Below, one piece after another: positions 53,697-63,951 of a stretch of DNA of 64,000 nt. This DNA comes from Pseudomonas cerasi (GTDB lineage: Bacteria; Pseudomonadota; Gammaproteobacteria; Pseudomonadales; Pseudomonadaceae). The position numbers and the translations under genes were made by a program. The stretch spans positions 4,063,001 through 4,127,000 of the forward strand of contig NZ_LT222319.1 of the NCBI RefSeq assembly GCF_900074915.1, written 5' to 3'. Numbering within the stretch: the stretch's first letter is position 1; the number at the start of each line of letters is the position of its first letter. Under the pieces are notes generated by a model. That model was not told where the DNA came from, ran no database searches, and saw only the letters and a program-made list of their open reading frames with translations.

Positions 53697-54147
53697 TCCG
53701 GGTGCCGGCGCGATTGCCTTAATCGCGCCAGACGCTCGCCACTGCAAACCTCGAAGCGGCCGCGGAAACTTTTCTTGCAGATATGTGAACCTGCCGCTGG
53801 CCAATTCCTGATAAGGCCAATTGAGCAAATCCTCCAGTTTGATGTCTACGCCCAGTCCTGGCACGTCCGGCACCGAAGACTAACCGTTCTCGACCCCCAG
53901 CGGTTGCACCGCAAAAGCATCGCTCAACGCTGAAGTTGACGAAATACCCAGTCATCACAAAATTCGACACCGCCAGCGACACGTGGGCCGTTGCCGCCAG
54001 GCCGACCACGGTGGTGTTGTGGTTGTGCGGGCTGAAACCCACCGCGTACGGGTCGGCCATGGCCGCCAGTTTCATCGAGGCAAAGATGCCGCCGCAGCCA
54101 CAGACGCCCGGGTTGATGATGGCGGCGGCGCCCGCTTCCAACAGGCA
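53697..54147 (-). pseudogene. Enolase-superfamily dehydratase, C-terminal remnant
   Basis: GAAAIINPGVCGCGGIFASM, AAMADPYAVGFSPHNHNT and VSLAVSNFVMTGYFVNF come from the barrel of a mandelate racemase/sugar-acid dehydratase type enzyme. A frameshift near 53930 separates them from VPDVPGLGVDIKLEDLLNWP. The N-terminal half is missing. The original substrate is unknown. Confidence 0.85.
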
Positions 54148-55207
54148 ATCACGAGTTGAAGATCAAGGTCGAAGAAACCGATTAGATCAACGATTACCTG
54201 AGCAACCTGATTACCTCGACCGATATCGCCACGGTGTTCGTCGATCGCACGTGGCGCATCAAATGGTTCACCCCGCGCGCCACCGAGATCTTCAGCATGC
54301 TGGCCGTAGATACCGGCCGCCCATTGATGGATATCACTCACCGCCTGCTCTATGAGGGAATGATCAAGGACGCCCTAACGGTGTTCGAAACCTAGAAGGT
54401 CATCGAGCGAGAAATCGCAAGCAGCGACGACCGCTGGTACATCGCCAGGTCATCGCCCTATCGCTCCCATACCGACCAGATCGACCAGATCGACCAGATC
54501 GACCAGATCGACCAGATCGACGGCATTGTGCTGACCTTCATCGACATCAGCAAACGCCGTGAGGCCGAAGAAGAAATGCGAACGGGAGAGGAGCGCATGC
54601 GCCTGGTGACCGAAAGCACCCACGACTACGCGATTATCGTGCTCAACGATGAAGGCCACCTCACCGACTGGAATCGCGGTGCCGAAAACGCTTTCGGGTA
54701 CAGCAAGGATGAGGCTGAAGGACGTCATTTTCGATTTATATTCTTGCTCGAAGATCAAGCGAACGGCACGCCCGGGAAGGAACTCGATGCCGCCCACCGC
54801 CGAGGCCGCAGTGACGATGAGCGTTGGCACATGCGCAACGACGGCAGCCGGTTTTATTGCAGCGGTGAGGTGACTGCGCTGGCCGGAAATGGCTTTCGTG
54901 GTTTCGTCAAGATCGCCCGCGACATGACCGAGCACGTGAAGCCGCAGGACGAGCAGTTGAAGAACCTGACCGCTACGCAAAACTCCAGCCTGGTCAAGGA
55001 TCCGTTATTCGTAGTGATGTCCCATGAGCTTAAGCACCCGCTCAACCTGGTCCAGCTCAATGCCCAGCTCGCGCGCCGCCTGCCGATCGCCTACTGTTGA
55101 TGAAGGCCGTCACCGCCATCGGTGACGCCGTCGCTAGCCAGACACGCATCATCGATGATTTGATAGTCGTCGCCCCCGTCAAGACCGGCAAGCTGCGCCG
55201 CTGGTGA
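54146..55207 (+). pseudogene. CheR/PAS-type sensor histidine kinase, decayed
   Basis: Reading through TAG at about 54182-54184 (after KVEETD) and TAG at about 54392-54394 (after TVFET), the frame gives INDYLSNLITSTDIATVFVD, WFTPRATEIFSML, FIDISKRREAEEEM, a second PAS with STHDYAIIVLNDEGHLTDWN and the dimerisation box VMSHELKHPLNLVQLNAQL. After a frameshift near 55097, ASQTRIIDDLIVV follows. The CheB/CheR 5' part and the ATPase domain are absent. Confidence 0.85.
54474..54518. repeat. 9-bp tandem repeat (GACCAGATC)x5
   Basis: Five perfect units encode (DQI)5 inside the decayed sensor kinase, where relatives have a short ED/RIDG linker. An in-frame slippage expansion. Confidence 0.9.
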
Positions 55208-55255
55208 TGATTGAGCAAAGCGTTCCACTCCACGAACAGCGCCTCAGCGCGCTCC

Positions 55256-55925
55256 ATGAGCTGCCAGCAACTTGGACGTGGCACCGATCGCCGAGAGCTG
55301 CGGCTACTGTCCCAAGTGCTGGGCCTCTCGACCTTGGTGCTCGCCCAGAATCAGGGCAAAAAAACGGGTTGCACTGAAGCGGTCGAGTTCTATCAGCCAC
55401 CGGCACATCAACCCGTGGTGCATGACCTGGGCTCGGATATCTCTGCAAATGCTCTCGGCCCCAGAGGGTATATAAGTGGCACTGTGCGCAATACCCAAGG
55501 TCAGCCCGTGCCCTACGCCACGCTGGAAGTCGGCTTCGCTGGCAACGACGGTATTGCCGCAGACCGGCACGCCCTGCTGCAGAGCGACGAGCGCGGCCAC
55601 TACCATTTTTCTATGCGGCTGCCGGATGGCCCTCGCCTGCCATCCGACGGGCCACTGGGCTCGCCGCCCTGGATCGGCAAAGGCAGTGCCCTGCCCATCT
55701 ACGGTTCAGCATCAGCGCCGTTGGGTACCAACGCCTGACCACCCAGATTTTTCGCGAAGGCGATCCCGATATCATGCCGATCCGCTATTCGGCGTACGCC
55801 GCTCGCTGATTACCCGATGGCCACGCCACCCCGTTAGAACGACACCAGCAGGTACACACAGCAGCGAACACTTCCATACCTTGACCTTCGACTTCGTCCT
55901 GACCAAAGCCCTTGGCGTCAGATCT
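55256..55925 (+). pseudogene. Intradiol (hydroxyquinol-type) dioxygenase remnant
   Basis: RRELRLLSQVLGLSTLVLAQ, VVHDLGSDISANALGPRGYI and GTVRNTQGQPVPYATLEV reproduce the order of hydroxyquinol/chlorocatechol 1,2-dioxygenases but with key differences. In another frame HADPLFGVRRSLITRW and FHTLTFDFVL give the C-terminus. At least one frameshift and loss of the iron-ligand region make it inactive. It precedes maleylacetate reductase, the next enzyme of that pathway. Confidence 0.8.
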
Positions 55926-55963
55926 CACAGCAGGGCATTACCTATCATTCAGGAGATCACCCC

Positions 55964-56960
55964 ATGTCCGCGTCCCCATTTGTCTATAACGGTCAGCCGT
56001 CGCGCGTCATCTTCGGTCAAGATTCGCTGCAGCAGCTGGAAGCGAAGACCGAGCGGCTCGGTGCAAAGCGCGCATTGGTGCTCTGCACTCCCAAGCAACA
56101 AGCTCAGGCAGAATACATCGTCCAATTGCTGGGAGATCGGGCGGCCGACATTTTCGACAAAGCTATCATGCATGTACAGATCGAAACCGCCCGCGAGGCG
56201 CGTGAAGTAGCGCGTAAACTGGGCGCGGACTGCGCCGTAGCAATCGGCGGCGGCTCGACCACCGTCCTGGGCAAGGCCATCGCGATAGATTCCGGGTTGC
56301 CGATTTTGGCCATCCCGACGACCTACGCAGGTTCTGAGATGACGCCCGTATTCGGACTGACCGAAAACGGCCTGAAACGCACCTGCAAAGATCCAAGGGT
56401 GCTGCCCAAGACCGTGATCTAGGATCCGCAACTGACTCTCAGCTGCGGCTTGATATATCGATCACCAGCGGCTGAATGCCATCGCCCACGCCGCTGAAGG
56501 CTTGTAAGCGCAGGATGGTAATCCGGGGATGTCGTTGATGGCCGAAGAAGGCATTCGTGTGCTCGCCGCCGACTTGAAAAAATTCCATGCTCAACCGAAG
56601 GATATCGGTGCCCGCAGTGATTGCCTGTATGGCGCCTGGTTGTGTGGTACGGTGCTGGGCAACGTCGGCATGGCGTTGCATTACAAGCTTTGCCACAGGT
56701 TGGGCGGCAGTTTTAACCTGTCCCACGCTGCTAGGCACACTATCGTGCTGCCCCATGCTATTGCCTACAATCAATCGGCGGCCCCGGCCCTGTCGCGAAT
56801 CTGCCGCGCGGTGGGCGTCGAAGGCACCAGCCCTGGATCGTGCGACGGACATCGCCCTCGCCACCCCCTACTGGAACCCGCGCCCGCTCGAAGCCGGGGC
56901 CAGCCGTCAATTGCTGCAGGAAGCCTACGACGGCATCCGTCCGCAAGGGGCGAATCCCCT
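55964..56960 (+). pseudogene. Maleylacetate reductase, decayed
   Basis: MSASPFVYNGQPSRVIFGQD, IGGGSTTVLGKAIAI and IPTTYAGSEMTPVFG are the N-terminal two-thirds of an iron-type maleylacetate reductase. A TAG at 56420-56422 stands where VIYDP is expected, then frameshifts, then LGNVGMALHYKLCHRLGGSF and HTIVLPHAIAYN from the C-terminal domain. The enzyme reduces maleylacetate to 3-oxoadipate. Broken at several points. Confidence 0.88.
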
Positions 56961-57000
56961 GGGGCGAGCGAATGAAGCTCGCTGTCGGAGATCGCCAGCA

Positions 57001-58025
57001 TCACCGCGGCATGTTGAGAGGTGTCACGACCTGCACAGGCGACGAGGGGATAGGCGCAGCCTTCCAAAGCCGGTGAAACTCGAGGATATGCATGAATACG
57101 TGGCGCGCATCGACCAACAGATCGTGCTCGATGATCGCCATGATCTTTTCATCGGACAGCAACTGACGGTTCTCTTCGTCAAGATCGTGACCGATGAACA
57201 CCTCAAGTGCTCGGCCTTGCGCGGCGAACGCATCGACAATAGCCCGGTTGCCACCGCCCACGCTGTACACGGCTCGCAATTGCGGGTACCGATGCAATGC
57301 TTCGATGACCCGTTTGAACGTGCGCTCGTAGACGCCATACCCTCCGTTGATCTCCTGCACGCGTAGATGGCCGGCGTGGCCGCGCAGCCAATTGCGAAAC
57401 CCCATTTCCCGCTCTTCCTCGCCGCGAAACAGCTCGCTGCCCATCACCACGGCGACGTCCTGCGGGCTCGCATCCAACCAGTTCGAGAGCAGATAAGCGG
57501 CGGTCTGTCCGGCGGCACGGTTATCCATGCCGACATAGCCAACCCGTTCGCTGTGCGGCAGGTCAGTGACCAGGGTCACCACCGGAATACCCGCAGCGCT
57601 CAGCTCATTCACCGCCAGGTTGACCAACGGCTCGTCGGCCGCCTTGAGCACAACGCCGTGACTGCCCTTGGCACGGCAGCGCAGCAGTTGGTCATGCATG
57701 GCTTGTGGTTCGATCTCTTCAAAAAAAAGAACCGCGGCGCGATACGGAACGGCGCAACGCTCCCAAGCTGCGAAGTGATGGCAGCTTGCACGGCGGCGCT
57801 GAAGCGCAGCGGCGTGTGCATGATCACATCGATATGGAAGGTACGCCCAGCCACGAGCCCGGTCTTTAGCTGGGCTTCGAGCTCGATGAGCGCCTGCTCG
57901 ATGCGCCTGTGGGTTTGATAATGCACGCTGCCACGCTCATGCAATACGCGGTCGACCGTAGCTCGACTGACCCCCGCCTGGGCGCAGATCTGCTTGATGG
58001 AAAAACGTTTGGCGCATTCTAGCAC
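57001..58025 (-). pseudogene. LacI family regulator split at a poly-A tract
   Basis: The N-terminal HTH (FSIKQICAQAGVSRATVDRVL) and start of the sensor domain run from about 58025 to 57721. The remaining sugar-binding-protein-like domain (KGSHGVVLKAADEPLVNLAV, VGYVGMDNRAAGQ, VYSVGGGNRAIVDAF) continues in another frame to 57001. The shift lies at eight A residues (57721-57728); nine or six would restore one frame of about 340 codons. It is divergent from the SDR gene, its probable target. Confidence 0.85.
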
Positions 58026-58149
58026 GGTATGAGGCCTGAGGCATTTATGAGGTTTTTTCGGCCATTACCGAGGTAAACGCAATGCTAGTCTGAGTTCCAG
58101 CAGGCGTCGAGCACTAGCATTGACAACAACAAAAACTTCGGAGATACAC

Positions 58150-58983
58150 ATGTCCCACACTGACCTCACTCAATCGTTCGCGGGCCAATACTTTGTCGTG
58201 ACCGGCAGCACTCAGGGCCTTGGCGCAGCCGTTGCGCACACGCTAGCGCGTCGTGGCGCTGCAGGCATGATCATCTGCGGTCGACGCCCGGAACAGGGCC
58301 AGGAGCAAGTACGGCAACTGGCCGAGCTCGACTGCCAGGCGTTTTTCGTCCAGGCCGACCTTGAGCAAGTCGATGACTGCCGCAAAATCGTCGAAGCCGC
58401 CCGCACCCACTTCGGAACACTGCACGGGCTGGTCAACTGCGCAGGAATGTCCGACCGCGGGACCATCCTAGACACCAGCCCCGACCTGTTCGATCGGCTT
58501 TTCGCCGTCAACGTCCGCGCCCCGTTCTTCCTGATGCAGGAGGCGATCAAGCTGATGGTCAAGAAAGGTGTGGCCGGCGGTATCGTCAACATTCAAAGCA
58601 TCGTCGCCCACGGCGGTCCGACCTATCTCACGGCCTACTCGGCCTCCAAGGGGGCCCTGGCGATCTTGACCAAGAATGCTGGTTACAGCGCCCTGCACAA
58701 TCGCATCCGTGTCAATGGCCTGAACATCGGCTGGATGGACACACCGCATGAGGATGAAATCCAGCGCCGCTACCATGGTGCCCAGGACGGCTGGATGGCC
58801 AAGGTCGAGAGCGCCCAGCCATTCGGCCGCCTGCTAAAGCCGGAGGAAGTCGCGCAGAGCGTGGCGTTTTTGCTTTCACGCGAGTCGGGAATGATGACCG
58901 GCACAGTGCTCGATCTAGAGCAAGGCGTAATCGGCTGTGGCGAGGAAACCGCCCCGCGCCCGCACAACCCATTGAGTTTGTAG
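58150..58983 (+). CDS. SDR family oxidoreductase
   Basis: A 277-aa short-chain dehydrogenase from the ATG at 58150 (CGGAG upstream). VVTGSTQGLGAAVA binds NAD(P), NCAGMSDRG follows, the catalytic Ser is in NIQSIVAHGG and Tyr/Lys in AYSASKGAL. It is the only intact enzyme gene of its decayed cluster. Divergent from the LacI-type gene and 11 nt before the PhyH-like gene. Probably oxidises a sugar or cyclitol, judging by the sugar-type regulator and binding protein; that is inference. Confidence 0.9.
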   Translation: MSHTDLTQSFAGQYFVVTGSTQGLGAAVAHTLARRGAAGMIICGRRPEQGQEQVRQLAELDCQAFFVQADLEQVDDCRKIVEAARTHFGTLHGLVNCAGMSDRGTILDTSPDLFDRLFAVNVRAPFFLMQEAIKLMVKKGVAGGIVNIQSIVAHGGPTYLTAYSASKGALAILTKNAGYSALHNRIRVNGLNIGWMDTPHEDEIQRRYHGAQDGWMAKVESAQPFGRLLKPEEVAQSVAFLLSRESGMMTGTVLDLEQGVIGCGEETAPRPHNPLSL

Positions 58984-58994
58984 GAGGCGCCGCC

Positions 58995-60149
58995 ATGAAC
59001 CCACTGCTCCCCGCGTTTGTAAACGCAGACGCCGTGCGCCTGGAGGATTTCGCCAGACTGTGCGATCAGCAAACCCGCGCCGAGGACTATCCACTGTGCG
59101 CCGAAGTGCGTAGCAATGTGCCGATCTACAACGCGCAGACATTGCGCGACACCGAACGGCGAATGGTGATGAATGAGTTGCACCGCTTGTTTCGCGACGG
59201 ACCGGGAGTGGTGGTGGTACGCCAGGCCTATACCGACCTGGCCGTGGTCGACCGGCACAGCGAGGTGTTCGAGGCGATATTCGCCGAAGAAGCCGCCGCA
59301 GGTGCTGGCGCCGACCATTTTGCCAAGGCCGGGACTAACGGACGCATCTGGAATTCCTTGCAGAAGGCCGCCCTGCTCGCACCGGCCTCCTTCGCCGAGT
59401 ACTACGCCAACCCTTTGCTCGGGCTGATCGCCGAGGCTTGGCTGGGCCCGGACTTCCAGGTCACTGCGCAGGTAAACGTGGTACCCCCCGGTGGCCAGGC
59501 GCAGCAGCCGCATCGGGATTACCACCTTGGCTTCCAGACAGCCGAAGTGGTGGCGCGCTATCCGCTCCCGCTGCACGCGCTGTCGCAATACCTGACGCTG
59601 CAAGGCGCCGTGGCCCACACCGACATGCCACTGGAATCGGGTCCGACTATGCTGCTGCCGTTCTCGCAGCAATAAGACCTGGGCTATCTCGCATGGCGCA
59701 ACTCCGAGTTCATCGACTATTTCGCGCAACACTCGGTGCAACTGGCGCTGAACAAGGGTGACTTGCTGTTCTTCAACCCGGCGCTGTTCCATGCCGCCGG
59801 CACCAATCGCACCGCTGACCTGCACCGTATGGCCAACCTGTTGCAGATATCGTCGGCGTTCGGCAAGCCGATGGAAACGGTTGATCGCGAACGCATGATG
59901 CTTGCGCTCTATCCAGTGTTACAGCAACAGCTGGAGGACGACCTGCTAGATGCGCAAGAACTGGCTGCCGTGATCGCTTGTACTGCGGATGGCTATTCAT
60001 TCCCCACTAATCTGGACACCGATCCCCCTCTCAAGGGCCTGGCACCACAGACCGGGCAGCAGTTGATGGTCAGGGCGCTTGCTGAACGCTGGAATCGCGC
60101 CGCCTTCGCAGATGGCGTCGAGAAAATGCGCGACAAACGTCGCGGCTGA
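58995..60149 (+). pseudogene. Phytanoyl-CoA dioxygenase-like protein with one nonsense codon
   Basis: A 384-codon frame broken once, by TAA at 59673-59675 between FSQQ and DLGYLAWRNSEF. The first part carries the Fe(II) HxD motif in QQPHRDYHLGF; the second carries the FHAAGTNRT segment that should provide the distal His and the Arg for 2-oxoglutarate. Apart from the stop it is complete. A TAC to TAA change would explain the stop. Confidence 0.85.
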
Positions 60150-60198
60150 AGCTGCTTGAACCGTAGTCGAAAACAAAAACAAGACAGGAATCAACACC

Positions 60199-61146
60199 AT
60201 GAAAAAACAACTGCTGTCTGTAGCGTTCTCTGCTCTATTCGCCCCGCTGGCCATGGCCGAAGTGCACATCGGGGTGAGCATCGCCCAGGTCGATAATGTG
60301 TTTCTAGCGCAAATTCGCGATTACATGGCCGCACATGCCATGGAACTACCGGGGGTTACTTTGCAGTTCGAGGATGCACAACGTGGCGTCATCCGCCAGC
60401 TCAACCAGGTGCAAAGCTTTACCGCTCAAGGCATGGACGCGATCGTCGTCAACCCGGTGGACACTTCCGCCACTGCAAAAATGACCGACGATGCTCAGCA
60501 TGCCAAGGTACCCCTGGTCTACGTGAACCGGCGGCCCACTCAAGCGCAATTGCCGCAGGGCGTGGGCTACGTAGGTTCGGACGAAATCAAATCCGGCGAA
60601 ATACAGATGCGCTATCTGGCGTAGAAAATGGACGGTAAAGGCAACCTGGCGATCATGCTCGGCTTGCTCTCCAACGATGCCACCCATAGCCGAACCCAAG
60701 GGGTCAAGAACGTGCTCAAGGAGATTCCCGACATTCATATCGTCGAGGAGCAAACTACTGACTAGCAGCGCAGCAAGGCCATGGTTCTGATGAACATCTG
60801 GATTGTGTCCGGCAAGAAGATCGACGCGGTGGCCGCCAATGCCGACGAAATGGCGATAGGTGCCGCGATGGCGACTACCCAGGCTGGCCTGCAACCAGGC
60901 AAGGACATCCTGGTGGGTGGCAGCGACGGCGGCCCGGCTGGGCTTGAAGCGGTCAAGCGCGATCACTTGGCCGTGACGGTCTATCAAGACAGCAGGGCCA
61001 GGCGCAAGGCTCGATCGATCTTGCAGAGCTTGCTGGCGACGGCGAAACTTAATGGGCTTGCCTCATCAGCATGGCTGCGCGATACGTTGGAAAAGCTCCC
61101 AACATGGCCCAACAGCAGAATTGATGAGTTGTTGCCGTTGCGATGA
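60199..61146 (+). pseudogene. Ribose-type periplasmic sugar-binding protein, two nonsense codons
   Basis: Signal peptide (LLSVAFSALFAPLAMA) and VHIGVSIAQVDNVFLAQIRD begin a RbsB-like binding protein. TAG at 60622-60624 (where YLAEKMDGKGN is expected) and TAG at about 60763-60765 (where a Trp is expected before QR) interrupt it. VAANADEMAIGAAMAT and LVGGSDGGPAGLEAV complete the C-terminal lobe. Only the binding protein of this importer is seen. Confidence 0.88.
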
Positions 61147-61270
61147 GCGGCTGTTTGCAAGGAGGCTGGGCCGGACGCTTACAGTGCTCCAGACACCCTT
61201 ACTCCAAATGCGCTTCAAGCTCTCCAGCCACGAGCCTTTACGGACATCGTTCGCCCAGAGTCGCTCCGGT

Positions 61271-63535
61271 TCAGTTATCGACCTTGCGCGGTGCAGACCA
61301 GGTCTCCAACAGGGCTGTCATTTCCTGCCCGGTCACCGGCGGACTAAGGAGATAACCTTGAACGAATGGACAGGCCATCTCCCGCAAGTGCTGGAGCTGT
61401 GCCACGGTTTCAACGCCTTCTGCCGTGATACCTATCTTCAGCGCTCTGCCCAGTGAAAGGATACTTTTCACAATGGCATCCGAGCGCTCGAACGACATCA
61501 TTCGGGAAACAAACGAGCGGTCGATCTTGATGGCGTCTATGGGATAGCGATCAATGTATCCCAGCGAGCTGTAGCCGGTTCCAAAGTCGTCCAACGCGAC
61601 GCGAATACCGAGGGTACGAAGCGACTCCAGGACTTTGGCGATTTCATCGGGTTCGTCGATAAACACGGACTCCGTGATCTCAATCTGAAGCTCCCGCGCG
61701 TCCACGCCAGTGCGTTGAAGGATGTCCGCTACCCAGGCCACATAGCCTGGGCGATTCAATTCGGTGCCGGATACGTTCACATTCAAATGCAGCGCCAGCG
61801 CGCCGAATTGCGCCTTCCAACGCTGTAGCTCCGAGCAGGCCTGATACATCACCCAGGCCCCTAACTCCTGGATCACCCCGATTTCCTCCGCGACGCCTAT
61901 GAACGTATCCGGCGGAATATGGCCAAGCTGCGGATGCAACCACCTCACCAGCGCTTCTACCCCGCGAATCTCTCCCGAAGTCACGTCGTAGATAGGTTGA
62001 TAGGCCACCCAGAATTGCTCATGCGCAATGGCCTGCCTGAGCGCGTTCTGGAGTAACAGCGTATCGACTGCGGCCTTGCGCATGGAGGCGTCGAAGATCG
62101 CCCAGCGTCCCCGCCCCTCTTTCTTGGCTGCGTACATCGCCACGTCCGCGTCCCTCAAAAGATCTTCCGGCGAGGAATGGCTGCTATTGGCGGAGACAAT
62201 ACCCAAGCTGCAGGACGTAAAAATGTTTTGCCCGTGGATCACCACCGGTGAGGCCATTTTTGTCACTATCCGCTGCGCCAGTTCGACGGCGACGCCCGAT
62301 TGATTGTGACCCATCAACAAAATAGCAAACTCATCCCCGCCCACTCGGGCAAATACATGCACGTCCTCAATCAAAGCTTCGAGTCTGCGCGCCACCTCCG
62401 ACAGGAGAATATCCCCCGCGCGATGCCCCAAGCTATCGTTGACGAACTTGAAGCGATCCAGATCCAGAAATAATACGGTGGCCGGCGGGGCCTGACCGTG
62501 ATCGGCCTCATTGAACATGCCCAATAGCCGGTTCATGAGGTAGGCGCGGTTGTGCAGAGACGTCAATCCATCATGAAACGCCGCATAGGATAACTCTCGC
62601 TCGATACGCTCCCTTTCCAGCAGGCGCGTCTCCAACGCGACCTTCGCCTCTCGGTCGGCTTGGGTCTGCAGGAGGAGAAGTTCGGCGTCCTTGCGTTCAC
62701 TGATGTCCCTTTGTACCGAGACCCAATGGGTGAACCAACCACGCTCATTGGCCACTGGCACGATGCTCAGTTGCACCCAGAACCGTGTGCCGTCACTGCG
62801 GGCGTTCACCAGTTCGACCTCGACAGGCTCCCACTTCTCCAGCGCGGCGCGGATCAGGTCGAGGGTGTCACGATTGGTTTCCTCACAATGGAGGATCCTG
62901 GGGGTCATGCCCAGGACTTGGTCAAGACTGAATCCGGTGGTCGCAAGAAACGCCGGATTGCAGTAGACAATTTTGGGCCCCGGGGCGTCGATGGGCTCTG
63001 CTTGAGTGATAAGAATCGCGTCCTTGGCATTGACCACCACGGACTTGAGCAGTCTTAGACGTTCTATCGAGGGCTTGTCGCTGCCACTGGCGCCGCCGAT
63101 GATGGTCTGCAAAATTTGACTGGCCAAGGCGGCATGGGTTTGCAAGGCGTACGTCTGCGCAGCACTCAAACGTTGCTGCGCAACAGCACCCCAGACGAAC
63201 AAAACGCCAATCAACTCACGCGTCGGGCTGCGCAGGGCCACCGCGACGATGAAATCCTTGTGCGCGTTGTACAAATGGTGCAGCGGTGCCGGCAGACTTG
63301 TACCCATCACCTCGTCAACTATGACCAGATCGCGATCGGATAATGAAAATTTCAGCCAGGTTTCAGTCGATGACTCAAAAGGCAGCGCAGGACCGACGGC
63401 CGATTGGGCGACGACCTTCCAGCTTCCAGACGGTCCCGCTGCGATAAATCCGCCAGAACAATCGGCAGAATGGGCAGCCGCCTGAGCAACCTTTTCCAAG
63501 GCCTTGCGCTGGGAATCGTTTGGATCACTGACCAT
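61271..63535 (-). CDS. GAF-PAS-GGDEF-EAL cyclic-di-GMP enzyme
   Basis: A 754-aa protein from the ATG at 63535 (MVSDPNDSQRKALEK). Domains in order: GAF (about 5-150), PAS with PAC (about 165-285), GGDEF with intact ARVGGDEFAIL (about 405-415) and EAL with GVEALVRWLH, LNVNVSGTEL, ITESVF, DDFGTGYSSL and IKIDRSFV. Both catalytic sites look intact, so it may make or degrade c-di-GMP; in such tandems the phosphodiesterase often dominates. No membrane segments. Confidence 0.93.
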   Translation of the reverse strand: MVSDPNDSQRKALEKVAQAAAHSADCSGGFIAAGPSGSWKVVAQSAVGPALPFESSTETWLKFSLSDRDLVIVDEVMGTSLPAPLHHLYNAHKDFIVAVALRSPTRELIGVLFVWGAVAQQRLSAAQTYALQTHAALASQILQTIIGGASGSDKPSIERLRLLKSVVVNAKDAILITQAEPIDAPGPKIVYCNPAFLATTGFSLDQVLGMTPRILHCEETNRDTLDLIRAALEKWEPVEVELVNARSDGTRFWVQLSIVPVANERGWFTHWVSVQRDISERKDAELLLLQTQADREAKVALETRLLERERIERELSYAAFHDGLTSLHNRAYLMNRLLGMFNEADHGQAPPATVLFLDLDRFKFVNDSLGHRAGDILLSEVARRLEALIEDVHVFARVGGDEFAILLMGHNQSGVAVELAQRIVTKMASPVVIHGQNIFTSCSLGIVSANSSHSSPEDLLRDADVAMYAAKKEGRGRWAIFDASMRKAAVDTLLLQNALRQAIAHEQFWVAYQPIYDVTSGEIRGVEALVRWLHPQLGHIPPDTFIGVAEEIGVIQELGAWVMYQACSELQRWKAQFGALALHLNVNVSGTELNRPGYVAWVADILQRTGVDARELQIEITESVFIDEPDEIAKVLESLRTLGIRVALDDFGTGYSSLGYIDRYPIDAIKIDRSFVSRMMSFERSDAIVKSILSLGRALKIGITAEGVETVAQLQHLREMACPFVQGYLLSPPVTGQEMTALLETWSAPRKVDN

Positions 63536-63672
63536 TATTATTGCCCACCTGATGAAAGCCTGGCCCGGCAAAGGCCGGGGCATACCCTTGAAGATATCAC
63601 TTTGATATCACCTTCGACCGCCCAATGCCGGGATAGCTCCGGTCGTTGATCGGATAGACCAACGGTACCCCA

Positions 63673-63951
63673 TTAGGGGTAGGCAGCGCCAAAAAACGCG
63701 ACCTTATCGGCGAGACGCTCTGCCAACTGCGCCAGTTCCGTACTTGCGCTTGCCACTTGCCGGGAGTGCACACTGCCCCGAAAGTTGATGGCATAGCGCT
63801 GCACCTTTGCCGCATTTTGGCTGACGTCGCTCAAGGTAGAATCGATAAATGCGACGCGCTGGCTACCGATGGCGGTGATAACGACCAGCAACGCCAGGAT
63901 GGCCGTGAAGCTCAAACCAATGCGGGTGGCTAACGAAAGCGGGGTTTTCAT
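63673..63951 (-). pseudogene. Methyl-accepting chemotaxis protein remnant
   Basis: From the ATG at 63951 the first transmembrane helix (SFTAILALLVVITAIGSQRV) and the beginning of the ligand domain (INFRGSVHSR) are fused directly to SASTELAQLAERLADKVAFF, the extreme C-terminus of an MCP. The intervening HAMP and signalling domains (400-500 residues) are deleted. Confidence 0.8.

Noticed and set aside
53697..61146. Idea that repeated TAG codons mean amber recoding
   Set aside because: The same genes also carry frameshifts, deletions and TAA codons, which recoding cannot explain; ordinary decay is simpler.
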